A program made the position numbers and the translations under genes. The notes under the pieces were generated by a model. It did no database searches and was not told the DNA's origin. It saw nothing but the letters and a program-made list of their open reading frames with translations. From Melampsora larici-populina 98AG31 (lineage: Eukaryota > Basidiomycota > Pucciniomycetes > Pucciniales > Melampsoraceae), in assembly GCF_000204055.1 (NCBI RefSeq), contig NW_006768828.1, positions 258,097-322,096 of the forward strand: 64,000 nt of DNA, read 5' to 3'. Below are positions 33,456-44,940 of this stretch, piece by piece; position 1 is the stretch's first letter, and each line of letters begins with the position of its first letter.

Positions 33456-35399
33456 ATTGGATAGATTCACGGTCTAGCCGCTTGATGCCTGATCTGGAGC
33501 GCCTGTTGGTCGTGATTTTGGAGAGAAAGAAAGTAGCGGAAAGACCAGAAACCGTGAAAACATGACATTGATGCCTGCCCATATCGTAAGCAGCTTTGTT
33601 TCATAAAGCTAAAGAAGACTTTGTTTCATAAAGCTAAAGAAGATATGTCATTTGAAGCTATAACCAATTCAGTAAAACTGGATAGAACTGATCTCACTCT
33701 AACTTCATGGTCACAGGACTACTACAGTCAATCCAATTTTGCTTGTCCAATCGGATTTTATTTATTTATTTTTCACTGCAATACAGGTGATTCTATAAGC
33801 ATAAAGATATGAGTCATATGCTTATGCTGGAGTTGTGAGTCTGACCAACCACAGCTGACCATAGTCCACAGTGCTTGATTATTACAAACCTGTCCTCATC
33901 ACCATCCCTTTGTCCTCACACACATCGTTCCAGCTCAATCCTATCTTTCATCATTCATCCTCTCAGCCAAAGAACCGTAAGGTGAGTGCTGACCCAGTCT
34001 TCTAGGCTTTGATTTCAGGCTCTTTGTTTCGATTCAGACCTCTCAGCTTCGGTTCAAACCTTCCCGTCTTCAACTCAACCCTTGGTGTCTTTGATTTGAT
34101 TATGTAAAGTTCACTCACTCAATCAAAAACTAGCTTGAACACAATACTGATCTTCCTTTGAATTATATTTTCAGTTGAAGTTCATTAGATTCGAGTGGAT
34201 TGTTCAAAGCACCTTTATCAGCTACTTCCAAAACACTCACAATTCCTTCTCAAGCGAATGATGATAAAGGATTGAAGATAAAAAGTCTCGATTGCTACCC
34301 ACACAATATCAAAAAAGAAGGTGAATTGTTGCCATCACTTGATCACCCCAATGTCGGTTTAATCTACTCAAGCTTATGTTTAGTGAAGTATTGTCTTTAG
34401 ATCTTAGTCTCATTTTTAAATCCTTCCTTTAGGCTTCAGCTCCAATTCGTAAACGTCACATCCAATTGTTGAGCTCTGGATGTTTTTTTGGTCAACTCGA
34501 TCGTTCCATTTTTATATAGCATTCTTAGCTTTGGGAATCTGTCGCATCAGATCAAATCCAAAGCCTTAATGTGTATTCTGCTTGTATTTCATCTTGCCTC
34601 AGTTTGCTGTTGTAATAAAAGACTCTTTGAATTACAGTCTCTTCCTGTGATGCTTCAATTACTTTTCAAATGCATTGCCAGCATGTCTCAAGGTGAGGAG
34701 ATCATGTGCAATGATAGTGGTCACAGATAGGCTGAGTACCAACAGTTCTTAGACCGGAAGTCTGCAAGGAAGCCAGTGACTACTAGCACCAAGTATGAGC
34801 TCAGGTTAGATGGCACGAGGAAACAAGACAGTTCATAAAAACAGTGCTTCTATATACCGTTGCAGGAGTTTCATACACTCTAAGATCAAACTGTGGATCT
34901 AATGAGACACATTGTACTCGTAGGCAACCGAAAGAGTCCAGAAAGTATATCAATCATAAGAACTCAGAATGATGAATATAAACTGTTGATGTTATTAACA
35001 ATGGCCATTTAGATGGCAGGTACAAACTTCTATATACAAATAAGACACTTATTCTTTCTTGAGTATAGGAACAACAAAATCACATAGCAAGAAAAAACTA
35101 CAAGATCCACAGACTGAGGCAGATTGATGTGAAGCGTTGAGAAACCAGGGTAAGTAGCTTTACTGATGATTTGCAATAAACAAGTCACACCTTATGAACT
35201 AACAGTATCAACACAAATCAACTTACACAGGATTGATCGATGACGCGGAATTGGATTTAGTGGATTGATTGATCTTCAAAGTACTTTGAAATGTCTGAAC
35301 CAAAGACTAGAGCTTAAGTTGACAGACAGAAGGGATTTGAGAGAAGTGAACCATTTCGATTAGTGCGTGTTTAGTTGGTTAACAAGAGTTGAGTCAAAG
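33456..35399. other. Gene-poor stretch
   Basis: A 27-bp-scale duplication (TTTCATAAAGCTAAAGAAGA, near 33598 and 33623) lies upstream of copy 3. The 33990-34170 part has well-formed splice-like sites (for example AAG/GTGAGT near 33981 and TTTTCAG near 34175) but no open frame I can connect to an ATG; it may be an untranslated leader or a dead gene. Confidence 0.35.
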
Positions 35400-35423
35400 A
35401 ACAACATACCTTGAATTAGCGAT

Positions 35424-35775
35424 AGGGTAAGGACTGATAACGATTTGAGTTGATGAGCTCGAACATATCCGATGAACGGACCAAAACATTGACCTGGCTG
35501 GATGGATGAGGAAGATATTCAGCAATCCAATGACTGATCTCAATACGAGTAAGATATTCAAGGAGCTTACTTGAGTCAAAGCCGAGATGTTTCAGTCGAG
35601 ACCGAAAGGGTTGAATTGCGGAATGAAAGACTAAGTGATAAGCCCAATTCTCAAAGGATAGTGACGAGGTAGAGAGAAGCGATTGGATGATTCAAGTGAT
35701 GCATGGATGAGTTCGGAGAGGATGGATTGATGCTGAATCCTGAATCTGATGGGTCGAGACTTGGCAGCATCGATC
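35424..35775 (-). pseudogene. Possible small unrecognised gene or remnant
   Basis: Two overlapping minus-strand frames are open. One starts at an ATG near 35773 and runs about 49 codons. The other, without its own ATG, runs about 90 codons to the TAA at 35424 and has a protein-like composition (...FRSRLKHLGFDSSKLLEY...). A frameshift between them would give one protein of about 130 aa. No family is recognised. Unspliced introns or chance are both possible. Confidence 0.25.
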
Positions 35776-35913
35776 ATCAACAACCCTCTACACTTCAATT
35801 GTGGTATCTTGATTGAAGGCTATGTATGCTTATAAAATGGCCTGTATTGGCCTGTATTGATGTGAAAATAAAAAATAAAAAATACGAATGGACAAGCAAA
35901 ACTGGATTGACTG

Positions 35914-36075
35914 TACCTTTGCTAAAAAGCTTGCCCGGTTCGATCGCAAACAAGAGACAAGAGAGGTCGAATTTGGCCGCAGCCTGCTGCGAGGCCGCTG
36001 CGCAACTCGTCAAGATCCCAAATTTGGCCGATCACAAATTCTAAGAGATCGACTGCACCTGTGGATCTCTGACTT
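35914..36075 (+). repeat. Left arm of the long inverted repeat
   Basis: Pairs with 36686-36849; differences are a few substitutions and a short indel near the inner end. Confidence 0.9.
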
Positions 36076-36685
36076 CAACCAATTCTGAGACACATTATGA
36101 CTATATTCACAGCATGTCTGGAGCTTGGTATGTCAAGATCAACCATACAGTCGAGTGCAGCTCTAATTCGACGCTATTCATAATGGAAATCACCGCCTAT
36201 TCCAGAGTTCTCCTGGTGCAATGGTTTGAAGTAGTGGTTGTGATCACGCTCTCAATTCAATCGGTAGTAGTGTGTTCAAGCCTTTATGGACTTTTGTGCT
36301 TTTTTGTTTTGGCTTCATGAGATAAAAAAGTACAAGTCAAAAAGGACAACACCTTTTTTTGAAAATCTTTTGTTCTTCGTGCTCAGTCAAGAGCTCAAAT
36401 GAGGTCACCATAGGATACTGACACATGTCCAAGATGCCTTGAATTAATTTCGAAATTTTAGCAAAAAAGTTCACGCAATTGGCCTTGATCCCATGCTGGC
36501 AAGACCACTAACGTTGGCGGCTCACGCCACATCAAGCCGTTCGACTAAGATCACTTTCTGTAGTCTTGATTAAAGCAAATCTTTGTAGCACCCGCAGCGC
36601 GATAGAAGTCGCATAGAAGTGTGAGCATGAATTCATCATGATGAGGTAGATATTTGTGCTTTATGATAGATCTCAACATATCCCA

Positions 36686-36849
36686 AAGTCAGAGATCCAC
36701 AGGTGAAGTCGATCTCTTTCAGAATTTGCGATCGGCCAAATTTGGGATCTTGACGAGTTGCGCAGCGGCCTCGCAGCAGGCTGCGGCCAAATTCGACCTC
36801 TCTTGTCTCTTGTTTGCGATCGAACCGGGCAAGCTTTTTAGCAAAGGTA
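36686..36849 (-). repeat. Right arm of the long inverted repeat
   Basis: Complement of 35914-36075. Confidence 0.9.
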
Positions 36850-37816
36850 GTAACAGGATAAAACTTTGAAGGAACTAAAACATGTAGCATAGAACCAACA
36901 ACCGACAATAAAACATGGTTGTTTCTGCACAATGCTTCCAAAGATGTATGTAGCGCGTTTTCCAATTGTGTGATTTTTTGAGGCTCGATTCATTGGAAAA
37001 TCGCGATCATCGTGCCTTCCTTGGCCTACATATTCAGAGCATATTTTCCTCAACAATTAATAAACTGGATCGACGTCCAGATCCTGATTGACGATTCCCC
37101 CAATTTAAATTCAAGCCTTACTCGCTGGAATGGCAAAAAAAAGAGAACATTATGTTGAGAAGAAGCGGGTGCTTCTCCTTGACCACTTTTAAAAAAAATG
37201 GTAATTGGAAAAATCTCAGTACCTTCCGTGCCAAAATGCATTGCTTTCGCTCAAGTCCCTCGTGCCTCGGGAATTGTTTGCAAAAACCTCTGCACGAGAG
37301 ACTCACTTAAGTTAGGGTTTCGCCGGTGTAACATCAAGACCCGTGAGGTAATATATATCATTAGGGATATCTCTTGCTAAACATATTTGATCTGCGCTTG
37401 ATAACGCCTTTGACTGATTGGAAGTCCCATTCCAATCACATCAGTCGGCAACTCTCCTTGCTCGAGTAGAACCAAAAAGTGCACCTGATCTCAATGCACC
37501 CACTTCATCAGCCACCGGACTTTTTCCAAGTTCTGTTCAAGTTGTTCAAAGATAATGCACGTCGAAGATTTCAACAATTGGACAAATTGGGAACTTCGTC
37601 CTAACTTTACGATTTGGGATTGAGAGCACAACTGAAAGGAAAGGGAGACCGAGAGACACAAGATAACAAGCTGTTCTTCTAACATGAGATCCTGAGGTTA
37701 GGTGAAGATTGACTTATGGACAAAGAAGACGCAATTGAAAAACGAGAAACCTAAGGTAGCGAGACTCTTGTGATTTTAGCAGGGGTCTTGTAATTGTGAA
37801 GTTGCGATAGTCTCTA
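36850..37816. other. Intergenic, no supported gene
   Basis: Only short frames without features. Confidence 0.4.
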
Positions 37817-38599
37817 CTAAGGAATTATCTTTGGTAGCGGGTCTCTGGAGACGTAGGCACCGTAACAATCTGAAAGGTTACAAGTTGGATGATGTCAGTT
37901 GAGGACATGTTTGTACTTTGGTTGAGAAATACCCGGAGTCAACTCACGTGGGATGTTGTCCATACTTCCACAATGATAATCTATTGAACTCTGGGAGGGG
38001 TCTGAAGAAACGTTAGTACAATCTTGGTCATACAAAGTCGTATGTATAACAATGGGTGGAATGTCAGCATCGGTATATCCACTTTCCAATATCTGCAAAA
38101 TTTTCTCTACTCACCAATATAAATGCGATGCCAATCTTTGAAGTATTTAAGCGAATAATAGTCGCACGTGACGCCCGGAGGGGGGACCTGGCCGTCGCTC
38201 CCGGCCTTACAATCGACGCCCACAGTAGGTTGGTTTGGGTCTAGTGTAGTTCACCTGGTGTCAGTTGTGCTCGTTGCTAGTTAAAGAGCGACGAAATTCA
38301 TGTAGTGAACAATTGCTTACGAGGGCGGTGGCATTGCGCATTTTCATAAACGTATTGATATTTGCCGTCATTGCAAACTAGTTGTTCCAGTTCAAGAGGT
38401 TCATGTCAGCACAATGTGACACGATCACAATTTGATTGGGTTCATGATCCCTGCGAGAAACGTAGTACTTACCGGAATGTCCGGTGCTACTAAAGCCCCA
38501 TGCGCACGGCACTTCCGAGGGGTCGTATGCGGAACCTTGATTGACCAGGTTTAAAACGGCGAAGGCAATCATAACGTAGTGGCGAGTGGAGAAATTCAT
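37817..38599 (-). CDS. Small secreted cysteine-containing protein (five exons, all introns phase 1)
   Basis: Exons 38599-38473, 38377-38321, 38240-38115, 38001-37948 and 37869-37817 join to 138 aa plus stop. The start gives a strong signal peptide (MNFSTRHYVMIAFAVLNL, cleavage likely after QGSA, residue 24). The mature protein of about 114 residues has seven cysteines in the contexts VPCAW, VCNDG, QCHRP, DCKAG, TCDYY, HCGSM and HCYGA. Introns are 95, 80, 113 and 78 nt with consensus GT-AG ends, and each splits a codon after its first base. I recognise no named domain. Size, signal peptide, cysteines and multi-exon structure match small secreted candidate effectors of rust fungi, but function is unknown. 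An odd cysteine count means one may be unpaired or a partner may be missed. Confidence 0.75.
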
Positions 38600-38997
38600 G
38601 CTGACGAGGTAAATGAAGATGGTATTGTGCGGTTGACTGTGGATTCTGAGCAGAGACTTGTGCGAGGAAAGATCTCAAAAGTTTTTGGAGACTGAAGTGG
38701 AATTTCGGCTGCAAAAAAGAGATTCTTTATAAAGGGTTTTCAAATCTTTTTTTTCCGGGAGAAAAAGTGTATTGCTGAGCATTCTTGCCTGTTCTTACCC
38801 CATATGAATCAATTGTGGCTCAAATGTTTCACAGGGCCAAGCCACAGACCCCCCATCAAGCCTCCAAGCCTGGTGCACACTTTCTTACCCTTCAAAGTTC
38901 ACAGACACCCGTACTGTATCAGACCCTGAAAACAACAAGACCAGGCAAATTCGGGGAAACCTGGATGACAAATCGTAAGAAAAATGGATGAAACCCT

Positions 38998-39252
38998 ATG
39001 AAACCCCAAATGTGCGAGGGACGAGATTGGACTTGCATATGTATGTATTGGAAGATTTTCCCTACCGGGAGCAAATGCGAACAAGGTTTCTCAATGCAAA
39101 TTTCTACAGGTGGATGCGGTCGTCCAACCGCAGGATCCGGGCGACGCCTCTGCGGTTGGGTGTTAACTGAGTGCCGCAGCATGTCCCTTTCCGCCGAGCT
39201 AGGTGAAAAGATGAGGAAATTTTCATGGCACTATGGAGGATCTAAGAGATGA
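38998..39252 (+). CDS. Cys-rich ORF, possible exon or remnant of a secreted protein
   Basis: An ATG-started frame of 84 codons contains eight cysteines in about 60 residues (contexts MCEG, TCICMYW, KCEQG, GGCGR, LCGW, ECRS). It lacks a signal peptide itself; an upstream exon would be needed. It is divergent from the five-exon small secreted protein gene, about 400 bp away. Its GC content is higher than that of the flanks. It may equally be a chance frame. Confidence 0.3.
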   Translation: MKPQMCEGRDWTCICMYWKIFPTGSKCEQGFSMQISTGGCGRPTAGSGRRLCGWVLTECRSMSLSAELGEKMRKFSWHYGGSKR

Positions 39253-39997
39253 AATCTGTGATGATTCTTTGAAATTTTGCTACTTTGATAAACCGATGTT
39301 GTTTGCCCTTTCGAGGGATTGCAGGAGTGAGATGAACTAGATCAGTTTTTTAAAGGATTGCTCTCCAGTCAGTCTAAACTATTTTTTTAAGAAATAGTGA
39401 AAACCTGATTAATGTCGATGATCACCCTTGTGACGGTAAAATTAATCATCGCAAAAGTATATCTAACACCTTCACTTTCTCAACAGCATTATCAAACAAC
39501 TTCTTCATTTTCAACTTTTTAACTTGGCCTTTTGAAATTTAACTTTTCATCCTTCTTTTATTACTTTCGTTTGTTGTCTTTTTACTTTTCGATTTGTAAG
39601 AAGAATTATCGATTAACTTCTCAATCTTACACTGTTTCAAAGCCTGGTTTGCTTTCGTTATTTTTATTTTGTGATTAATACATTTACTCCCAGGTGGAAA
39701 TCCTTCTTCAGTTATCATCCAATTCGTTTATCCGATTCTTCGTTCAGCTTTTCAAAATTGTTATACCAGGCTTCTCAAAGGAAAAAGTCGAATCGTACCT
39801 TTTCAGAAACTTCAACCTCCTAGGAAAAGCCTGAAGACTTTTCTTGCTATTATATTTATAAACTATAACAACAACACTGGGAAACAGTTCTCACATCCTT
39901 CCTTCTTAATCCTTCAAGCTTCTAGAATCTTGCATCACCTTTCAATCTCATATCGCAATCACACCTTTATATATATTTCAATTTGAACTTTTTCAAA
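39253..39997. promoter_or_regulatory. Upstream region of the pectin-lyase-fold gene
   Basis: No coding frame. A pyrimidine-rich leader with a TATATTTATAAACTATAA stretch near 39851-39868 lies about 130 bp before the start codon and is a plausible TATA region. Confidence 0.35.
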
Positions 39998-41772
39998 ATG
40001 CATCGAGCTGGAGAGATATCGGTCTTATATTATACCATCTCATTCTCGTTAATGTTATCAATAGATTCTTTTCCAATCATGAACCTCCGAAGAGCCTCAC
40101 ACTCAACTTCAAGTACTCCTACAATGCATATAACAGCATCAACGACTGCAGATCAATTAAATCAATATTTATCATTTCCAAATCCAGGTGATTTATTACC
40201 TGATTATTCTTATGCTGGATTTAATTCTAGTTCAAGTCCTATACCAAGTCTTCAAAATGTATTCATAACCTTGCAACCAAAGGAGGACCAATCAGATCGA
40301 ACTGAAGAAATCCAAACGGCTATTGATCAAGCATCTCAAATTCCTGGTGGAGCCGTAGTTGAACTTGCAGCCGGTGATTATTGGCTTTCAAATGATTCTC
40401 CTATCCGCTTACCTTCGAATGTCGTTCTGCGTGGTGACCCTAGCGTACCTTCAAATACAATCTTACATGCCACTGGTTCACCCCGAAACTTGATTGAATT
40501 TGGTGACCCCAAGTCAACCGGAACTCCAACACCTTCAGATGGAATGAGTATCATAAGTGATCCATATGTACCATTAGGAGCCACCAATGCTGAATTAAAT
40601 GATGCAACTGGGTTCAAGGTGGGACAAAGTATTATCTTGAACCGGAATGTGACAGCTACATGGCTTAAGGCTATGAATATGGACGACTTATTTCGCGATG
40701 GCAAACACGAAAGTTGGTTATCAGTAGGAACAGCAGTGCAGCAAGAAAGAGAAATCACTTCAATTGACGGTAATCGAATTTCTTGGACTTTACCTTTAAC
40801 CGACCCAATAGATTCAAAAATGTCAGACGATAATTCCACTGTTATTGCTTTTACTCCTCCTGATCGAATTCGATTCACTGGAATTGAAAATTTGATTTTC
40901 AATCAAACTCCTTCTGCTTCACATTTACCTGTTGGGACCAAGACCATTTTACCTATCATGATTGGTTCTGCTGAAGACTGCTGGATTAAAAATGTTCAAT
41001 CTATTGGATTTATTGAATTTGCCTATTTTACTATTTCAAGCCGAAGGGTTACAATGGAAGATTTTGTAATTTATAAGGATGCTCCAACTGCCAATGGTGG
41101 AAAAGGTGCTTTACCTCTCGACATCACCCTTGGTGGATCCCAAACTTTATTACTACGTGGAAAAACAATTGGAGATCAAGATACCGCTTCTTATATCGTC
41201 GCTACTGCCAAGTTGGCTATGGGACCCAATGTGATTTCTGATTATTCTGCTTTAGGTAGTACTCGACACGCAATCGAACCACATCAACGTTGGAGCACTG
41301 GTCTTTTAGTTGTGCGTATCTTTTTGCTGAAAAATCACGCCACTTCAAAACCCACGACTGCATCATGGCTAATGATTTTTTTGTTCGATTTTTTCCGACA
41401 GGAACGTGCCAGAGTAGGTCAAATCAATTTGAAAAATCGTGGTATCTTAGGATCCGGGTAAGTTATCGTTTTTTTCAACAGTCCTTTCCCAATAAAAATC
41501 CCTTTCTAACACACTTGTTTCCTATCTTTTCCAGTCACGGTTGGGCAATGGGAGCAGGAATTATCTGGTCATCAATAGCTACAAAATTAATGGCCCAAGA
41601 TCCTCCTTCATCAAAAAACTTTATGGTAAATTCAAAAACAGTCGAAAAACTTACGGAAGAATTAAATCAAGATCCTTCATTTGACTTTAATGATCCTTGG
41701 ACTAGTCTTTATCAATTACAATTACAAGAAAGAGTTTCTGATGAAGTTGCGAAAGAAATTTTGGGTTATTGA
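39998..41772 (+). CDS. Secreted right-handed beta-helix (pectin-lyase-fold) protein
   Basis: Exons 39998-41311, 41402-41457 and 41535-41772 join in frame (phases 0 and 2) to 535 aa. The ATG at 39998 opens a hydrophobic signal segment (VLYYTISFSLMLSIDS). Near residue 100 the segment DRTEEIQTAIDQASQIPGG then GAVVELAAGDYWL is the classic entry to pectate-lyase-superfamily beta-helix proteins (A-I-x-x-A, G-G-x-V-x-L-P-A-G-x-Y). Later GSAEDCWIKNVQSIGF and the spliced HQRWSTGLLVERARVG...NRGILGSGHGWAMGA match a bacterial and fungal group of beta-helix proteins of the lyase/hydrolase type. Substrate cannot be deduced; plant or fungal wall polysaccharide is likely. The joins across both introns restore conserved blocks, which supports them. 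Confidence 0.85.
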
Positions 41773-42299
41773 TAAAACATCAAGGTTACTTCTTCGATTT
41801 TCTATTGTTCTTTTGTAAAAAAAGAGTTGAAATAAACTTGAATGAAATATGAAAGTGCAGCAAAAAAGATGTGCCATTGATCCAGATACCACAAACCCTG
41901 TGCTTCACAGCTTCAGAGGCAACAGCTTTTGTAAACAGCTTTTACAAAAGCACAATTTTGATATGCTATGACAAAAAACAACAAACAAATATGTTAATTT
42001 GTTCAGACTTTGCGGCGGATATTTGATCAGATGACAGCACCAAATCCTTCAATTTGATGAAAGATGTGATGAATACCAACATTGAAGCCAATCTATTGTC
42101 CTTTACCAAAATGCTAAATTCCCACAAAACACTTCTGTAAATCCAATTGTACATGTTTAAACACAATGGAAGACCATCAAGAATATCTAAGGATTAAGTA
42201 ATAACGGTTGGCAGAAAATGGTACGTAATACCAAGATGTAAGGATTTGGCATGACATTCAAGAACCATTGGGATTGAGCCAGCAGAAGAAGAAAACCTC
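41773..42299. other. Intergenic
   Basis: Nothing supported; a small hairpin (GCTTTTGTAAACAGCTTTTA) lies near 41929-41955. Confidence 0.4.
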
Positions 42300-43440
42300 C
42301 ACAAAAAAACGGGGACACCCATGGTTTCTACAACTATGAAAAGACATAAAGTTTAACAGCAGGCATTTGAGTCCAAATCTGAATGATCAACTAACAAAAT
42401 CGGCAACAAACGCAGGTTACAAGGTATACCATGAAGTCACAATGACATTCTTTGCTGACATTGTGTTAGTGTACCCGCATTCACCAAAAGGAAACCACAC
42501 ATCAATCAGAAATTGCTGGCACTTCATTACTTGTCTGCTTGATTCATGGAGGACAGTTGGCTGGCAGGATTTTGACAGATTGCTTTCAATGAAGTCTGAT
42601 GCTCTTAATATCAACAATAGGTCTTGTCTTTGAGTTATTCATTGAAATTGGGAAGGTACTCAAGTGTATCATTGAAACTTCTGTGGAAAATGACAGAAAG
42701 ATGGAAATCACAGTTTTCCTAGTTAATACAAGTGAAGAAATTCATACTTTGTTGGATTTTTGCAAGAAGCTTCAATTCACACTGAAAGAGAGATGGTGAT
42801 CTTACCAAAACACAGGTTGTGTTAGTAGATTGACCATCTGAGTTGCATTGATGTTTTTTGTATGCCAATCTTCAGGACTCTGGTCATGAAGGTCCCCCTT
42901 GATAGAAAAAAATCTATGAAGAAATGCTTGACTCACAGCCAGAATATGAAAGCTTGTATCACCTCACTCAAGAAAGTGGGAAAGAAAACCCTGGAACATC
43001 TTGAAAAATTTGCAGTTCAAAATGTTGGAAATGTATCTGAGGAGATGAAAATGAATGTACAAAGGGACCAGTTGTTATGGCCACACAAATTTAAACAGGA
43101 GTTCATATTGAAATTTAATAGGGCAATGAACACAATCACTTTTTGTTTCATTGGGTTCTTCAATCACTTCTCAACATTTGGTAGATAGCAGTACTAGCCC
43201 TGTGGTCCTAGATAGTTTGGAATTCCTGGTTGATTTCATGAAAAATTAGGATTCATTAGATTTATCAAAAGCGTTAAGTGGAAAAAAACCAAATTTAAAA
43301 GCCTTGGCAGAAACTCATGATCCTAGTATGCTAATCAGTTAACTTAGGAGATTAGCATACAAAAAATGTTCTTATGTTGCAAGCTCTGCATTTGGGGGAC
43401 TTTATAAGATTGAGAATGTTGAACAGAATCAAGCTTGAAA
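42300..43440 (+). pseudogene. Decayed copy of the family-2 secreted protein
   Basis: The translation aligns with residues from about 325 to 690 of the intact gene at 44941-47052: KVYHEVTMTFF against RVYHEVTTTFF, GNHTSIRNCWHFIT against GKHTSIRSGWEFIT, LTHSQNMKACITSLKKVGKK against LTHSQIITACVDKLKNVGQH, and KKPNLKALAETHDPS against KKPNLEAVAETHDPS. Several stops (for example near 42630) and frame changes break it. The signal peptide, the DLN repeats and the basic cluster are missing. Similarity continues past the stop into the 3' flank (about 43560-43760 against about 47180-47390). It is a direct, truncated segmental duplicate about 3.6 kb upstream of the intact gene. Confidence 0.85.
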
Positions 43441-44940
43441 AAACAAAATTCAATTCATGATTATAAAAGTTGTATGACTACCATATAGGACAGACTGCCT
43501 GTCACCAAAAAGACCAAGATAAACTACAAATTTCAACAGGTCACTGTTTTCTCCTTAGGCACTTCAACACATAGTCTACTTTACATCCAGCAAATTTGTT
43601 GACCAACCGAGGGGATTGCTTTGTGCATATCACAACTTGGGTGCAAATAGTACATGTATACAATGACTAAATAGTTGACATAGATAGGTATTGACAAAGG
43701 GTGCAGTGCTATGAAGATGTATGCCAAAGACCAAAAAATGCAGAAAGAGCCTTTGATTATGACCTTCAGCCTCAGGAGTCCCGTTTGTAACATTTTGCAT
43801 CATTCTCGGAGATATATTAGTATCCACAGGTTCTGAATAGGTGTTAAGCTCTTCAAAGAATCATGCACAATCACAACACACAAGAAAGTCCCCGTCAACT
43901 TATATTAGTTACCTTTGATAGAATATGATCTACATACTCATTCAGTAATTATGAATCAATAATAATTGTACTATACTCTAGCAAACTCACATTAGTACCT
44001 GTCATTTATTCCAAAGGGCCAGATATTATTGCAAGAAATCCTGGCCACATGCAGCATATTGATCTTTTGACAGATAATTATGTAATACAAAGTAGACGTC
44101 CCTGCGTGTGCCCAGATTTTTTCCCAGAATTCCGGAATTCCAGCCTTTCCTTTTTGGCTACAGTTCAGATTCTGAAATTCTGCTCAGGAAGCCTCAACTT
44201 TTGATCCCCAATTAACCAGAAACTCATCCAAGTTTTTTGGATTCATCCTCTGTTGCAACTCACACCTCATCCAAATCCATCAACATATTGATGCCACAGT
44301 TTCCTTGGAAACAAGACCTCAAGAGGTTCATTCAAGTTAGATGGTTTGAGGCGCAAGGGTTGATAAAGCTTGAGTGGTGCAGGGAAAGCTATCAGGGAGG
44401 AGAACTGAGTGTTGATTTGTGATACCATGGTACATTTTGGGTTGAGCTTAATTAAACTGTTGTAATACTAATCAGATCATGGTGTCAGGCATGAAATCAC
44501 ATATATAAATCATTATGCCTTTACCAATACAGCATCATGTGTTTACTGCATGTTGCCTAACTTGATTCAAGGGAATATTGAATATCTGGGATCAAATATC
44601 AGTATTTCCAGATGAAACAAAAGTATCAGCCTTAGATACAGACAATCTTACACAACATGTCCAAGTTTTCCTGTATAGCTGTAGTCATCTGAAACAAGCT
44701 TGGTGAAGCCTGCTGCACATATTTTGTATCCAATCTCAAAACCAGGTTTTGAATTGATTCTAGTATCATGGCTATTATATATTTGATTCAGGTCACTCAT
44801 TGAAGTTCTTTCCCTTTTTTAACACATTTCAAAGAATTTTAGTAGCTAATATTATACATCAAGGAATTCTGTCCAACATCAAAAGTCATCCAAGATAGCT
44901 CAAGACGGTTTCTTTAGAATCTCCTGATTCAGCTGGAACA
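43441..44940. other. Intergenic between the decayed and intact family-2 copies
   Basis: The first part is the duplicated 3' flank. The rest has no supported gene; short frames at 43581-43827 lie in that flank. Confidence 0.45.

Larger units (their letters stand above)
35914..36849. mobile_element. Long-terminal-inverted-repeat element (foldback/MITE-like)
   Basis: 35914-36075 and 36686-36849 are near-perfect inverted copies, about 162 and 164 bp long, over a roughly 610-bp centre with no coding frame. Both outer ends are TA followed inward by CCTTTGCTAAAAAGC, which would fit a TA target duplication of the Tc1/mariner type. The arms are GC-richer than the centre and contain a GCAGCCTGCTGCGAGGCC segment. 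No transposase is encoded, so it is non-autonomous. Confidence 0.8.

Noticed and set aside
36654..36965. ORFs in the arms of the long inverted repeat
   Set aside because: The same reading appears in both arms because they are inverted copies; no protein family or start logic.
38785..38991. 68-codon ORF before the Cys-rich frame
   Set aside because: No signal peptide and no convincing splice into the Cys-rich frame.
40378..40902. 174-codon minus ORF over the pectin-lyase-fold gene
   Set aside because: Antisense shadow of a clearly conserved exon.
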